A DNA stretch of 8,156 bases. Origin: an uncultured Bacteroidales bacterium. GTDB taxonomy: Bacteria > Bacteroidota > Bacteroidia > Bacteroidales > UBA932. Positions 6,650-8,156 of the stretch are shown piece after piece (position 1 is the first letter of the stretch; each line of letters opens with the position of its first letter). The notes beneath the pieces are model-generated. The model saw nothing but the letters and a program-made list of their open reading frames with translations, was not told the DNA's origin and ran no database searches. The stretch is from positions 1 to 8,156 of the forward strand of contig CAMEBJ010000048.1 in assembly GCA_945912085.1 (NCBI GenBank), written 5' to 3'. A program made the position numbers and the translations under genes.

Positions 6650-7795
6650 ATGAAACTTAACGACAACGAAAGCAAACAATTTGACTGCTCCCGAGGTTGT
6701 ACGGTGGAACGTACGGACGAAGGTGAACTCAAATGCGAGTATCGCCAGGGATGCTGCAAACTGGAGGTATATGACTGGCTCCCGGGAGTGAAGCAGGAGC
6801 AGTACAGAAACTACTTTGAGGTGAGGTTCAAGAACACCCGCAAAGGCATATATATCAATGCTTCAGGCCAGACAATCAAGACTGGGGATATGGTGATCGT
6901 CGAGGCTGCAACTGGGCACGACCTCGGAATAGTGACCCTTGAGGGACCTGTGGTCTCCCGTCAGATGAAATGCAAGAAAATTGATCCGGAGAGTGCCTCT
7001 TTCAAGAAAATCTACCGCAAGGCAAAGCTGTTCGATATCGAGAAATGGCAGGAAGCCATTGCGCGTGAGCACGAGACTATGATTCGTGCAAGGCAGATTG
7101 CAGCCGAGTTGGGACTGGATATGAAAATCGGGGACGTGGAGTTTCAGGGTGACGGAACGAAGGCGATTTTCTACTACATAGCCGATGGGAGGGTTGACTT
7201 CCGCCAGCTCATCAAGGTTTTCGCAGAGGAGTTCCGTATCAGAATAGAGATGAAGCAGATTGGAGCAAGGCAGGAGGCCGGACTGATAGGCGGGCTGGGA
7301 GTTTGCGGAAGGGAGCTCTGCTGTTCTAACTATATCTCTGCTTTCCAGTCAATTACGACATCGGCTGCCAGAATCCAGGATCTTTCCCTCAATCCGCAGA
7401 AACTTGCCGGCCAGTGCGGAAAGCTGAAATGCTGCCTGAATTACGAGACGGCATCTTACATTGACGCACAGTCGAGAATACCGCGCGTTTCCAATCCTCT
7501 GGAGTTCCAGGACGGTCTTGCCTATCTGATGAAGACGGACATTCTCAAGGAGGTGATGTATTTCTCCTACGACCAGTCATCAATGGCGAATCTTTACGCT
7601 TTGGAGGCATCGCAGGTCAGGGAAATCATCAAGATGAACAGAAACGGAATCAAGCCGGAGTCTCTCAAGAGCGAACCGGAGACATCGGCTCCGGAGTTCG
7701 TTTCCGCAGTGGGGGACGACAGTATCACCCGTTTTGACGAGGACCGCAAGAAACGCAGGGGCAACAGGAAGAACAACAAGCGCAGAAAAAAATAA
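6650..7795 (+). CDS. ricT: PSP1 domain protein, RicT family
   Basis: RicT (YaaT) is known from Bacillus subtilis, where with RicA and RicF it forms an Fe-S-containing complex that assists RNase Y in mRNA processing. Members in Bacteroidota are of unknown function. The 381-residue protein has a conserved core: EVRFKNTRKGIYIN at 57-70, GDMVIVEAATGHDLGIV at 79-95, DVEFQGDGTKAIFYYIADGRVDFR at 162-185 and GARQEAGLIGGLGVCGRELCC at 205-225. Two cysteine clusters, C219/C224/C225 and C256/C261/C262, are the family's likely metal or Fe-S ligands. An additional N-terminal cysteine group lies at 13, 17, 29, 35 and 36 before YDWLPG (41-46). The tail (366-381) is almost all Lys, Arg and Asn, suggesting nucleic-acid contact. 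It follows holB by 39 bases with no clear Shine-Dalgarno and precedes trmB by 38. Confidence 0.9.
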   Translation: MKLNDNESKQFDCSRGCTVERTDEGELKCEYRQGCCKLEVYDWLPGVKQEQYRNYFEVRFKNTRKGIYINASGQTIKTGDMVIVEAATGHDLGIVTLEGPVVSRQMKCKKIDPESASFKKIYRKAKLFDIEKWQEAIAREHETMIRARQIAAELGLDMKIGDVEFQGDGTKAIFYYIADGRVDFRQLIKVFAEEFRIRIEMKQIGARQEAGLIGGLGVCGRELCCSNYISAFQSITTSAARIQDLSLNPQKLAGQCGKLKCCLNYETASYIDAQSRIPRVSNPLEFQDGLAYLMKTDILKEVMYFSYDQSSMANLYALEASQVREIIKMNRNGIKPESLKSEPETSAPEFVSAVGDDSITRFDEDRKKRRGNRKNNKRRKK

Positions 7796-7813
7796 TCCGC
7801 TCCGTTGCGGATT
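7794..7813. repeat. Short perfect inverted repeat after ricT
   Basis: AATCCGC (7794-7800) and GCGGATT (7807-7813) form a 7-bp stem with a 6-base loop, beginning within the ricT stop codon. No T-run follows on the plus strand, so a plus-strand intrinsic terminator is unlikely and trmB may still be reached by read-through. On the minus strand the stem is followed by a T-rich run from the ricT tail, but there is no minus-strand gene here to terminate. Confidence 0.45.
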
Positions 7814-7833
7814 GGGAATTTGAAAGGTAACTT

Positions 7834-8156
7834 ATGGGAAAGGACAAACTCAGGAAATTCAGGGAAAACGAAACCTTCAGCTGCCTCGTGCAGCCCCGCA
7901 CGGAGGAAGTGTTCAGGACAGACCACCCGCTGAAAGGGCATTGGGGGGACACCTTCTTCAAAAATGACCGGCCGATTGTCGTGGAACTCGGCTGCGGAAA
8001 GGGGGAGTACACCATTGACCTTGCCCTGAGGAATCCTTCCTGCAACTATATCGGGGTTGACATCAAGGGTGCAAGGCTCTGGAAAGGAGCGAAATATGCC
8101 ACAGAGCACAATCTTCCGAATGTGGCCTTTCTCCGCACCAGAATCGAATTCATTGA
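7834..8156 (+). CDS. trmB: tRNA (guanine-46-N7)-methyltransferase TrmB (5' part)
   Basis: TrmB methylates N7 of guanine 46 in the variable loop of tRNAs, using S-adenosylmethionine. The first 107 residues are present; the gene runs off the right edge. The start MGKDKLRKF matches the Bacteroidetes form of the family, and HPLKGHWGDTFFKNDRPIVVELGCGKGEY (31-59) includes the SAM-binding motif ELGCGKGEY at 51-59. GVDIKGARLWKGA (74-86) is the family-specific second motif, and NVAFLRTRIEFI (96-107) follows as expected. AAAGG about 7 bases upstream of the ATG is a plausible weak ribosome site. The downstream catalytic part is missing only because the window ends. It is co-directional with ricT and could be co-transcribed. 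Confidence 0.94.
   Translation, partial: MGKDKLRKFRENETFSCLVQPRTEEVFRTDHPLKGHWGDTFFKNDRPIVVELGCGKGEYTIDLALRNPSCNYIGVDIKGARLWKGAKYATEHNLPNVAFLRTRIEFI

Noticed and set aside
1..8156. CRISPR array, tRNA or rRNA gene, insertion sequence, integrase or defence genes
   Set aside because: I saw no direct repeats with regular spacing, no cloverleaf-like sequence, and no transposase or defence-type motif in any frame.

Overview
The window looks like ordinary chromosomal sequence from a member of the Bacteroidota, most likely order Bacteroidales. The evidence is the set of gene families (a DUF4783-like secreted protein, a PorT-like outer-membrane barrel, a Bacteroidetes-type RicT/PSP1 protein with an extra N-terminal cysteine cluster), the near absence of strong Shine-Dalgarno sequences, and two matches to the Bacteroidetes primary-sigma promoter (TAnnTTTG at -7). 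I cannot assign a genus.

Layout. On the minus strand, bases 1-2752 hold a two-gene unit: rlmH (23S rRNA pseudouridine methyltransferase), followed after 9 bases by a large multi-pass membrane protein that runs off the left edge. That protein has nine predicted membrane segments in its first 756 residues, two large extracytoplasmic domains and the beginning of a third. It looks like the sensor part of a big histidine kinase, but the catalytic part is outside the window. A short divergent spacer (2753-2828) separates this unit from a plus-strand gene for a small secreted DUF4783-like protein (2829-3239).

A non-coding stretch of about 200 bases (3240-3443) follows and is the most distinctive part of the window. 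It has an exact sigma-54 (-24/-12) promoter match, a GC-rich 11-bp perfect inverted repeat about 36 bases downstream of the predicted start, and then a separate housekeeping promoter immediately before trxA.

From 3444 to the right edge six genes run in the same direction with gaps of 5 to 39 bases: trxA (thioredoxin), an outer-membrane beta-barrel protein, a long-chain polyprenyl diphosphate synthase (probably for the menaquinone tail), holB (clamp-loader delta prime subunit), ricT (PSP1 family) and the 5' part of trmB (tRNA m7G46 methyltransferase). The spacing suggests one transcription unit or a few overlapping ones. The gene contents (redox, envelope, quinone, replication, RNA metabolism) do not form a single pathway; this reads as a housekeeping cluster.

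I found no mobile element, CRISPR array, tRNA or rRNA gene, and no defence system. The best candidate for something undescribed is the sigma-54-linked leader in front of trxA, followed by the architecture of the membrane sensor next to rlmH.
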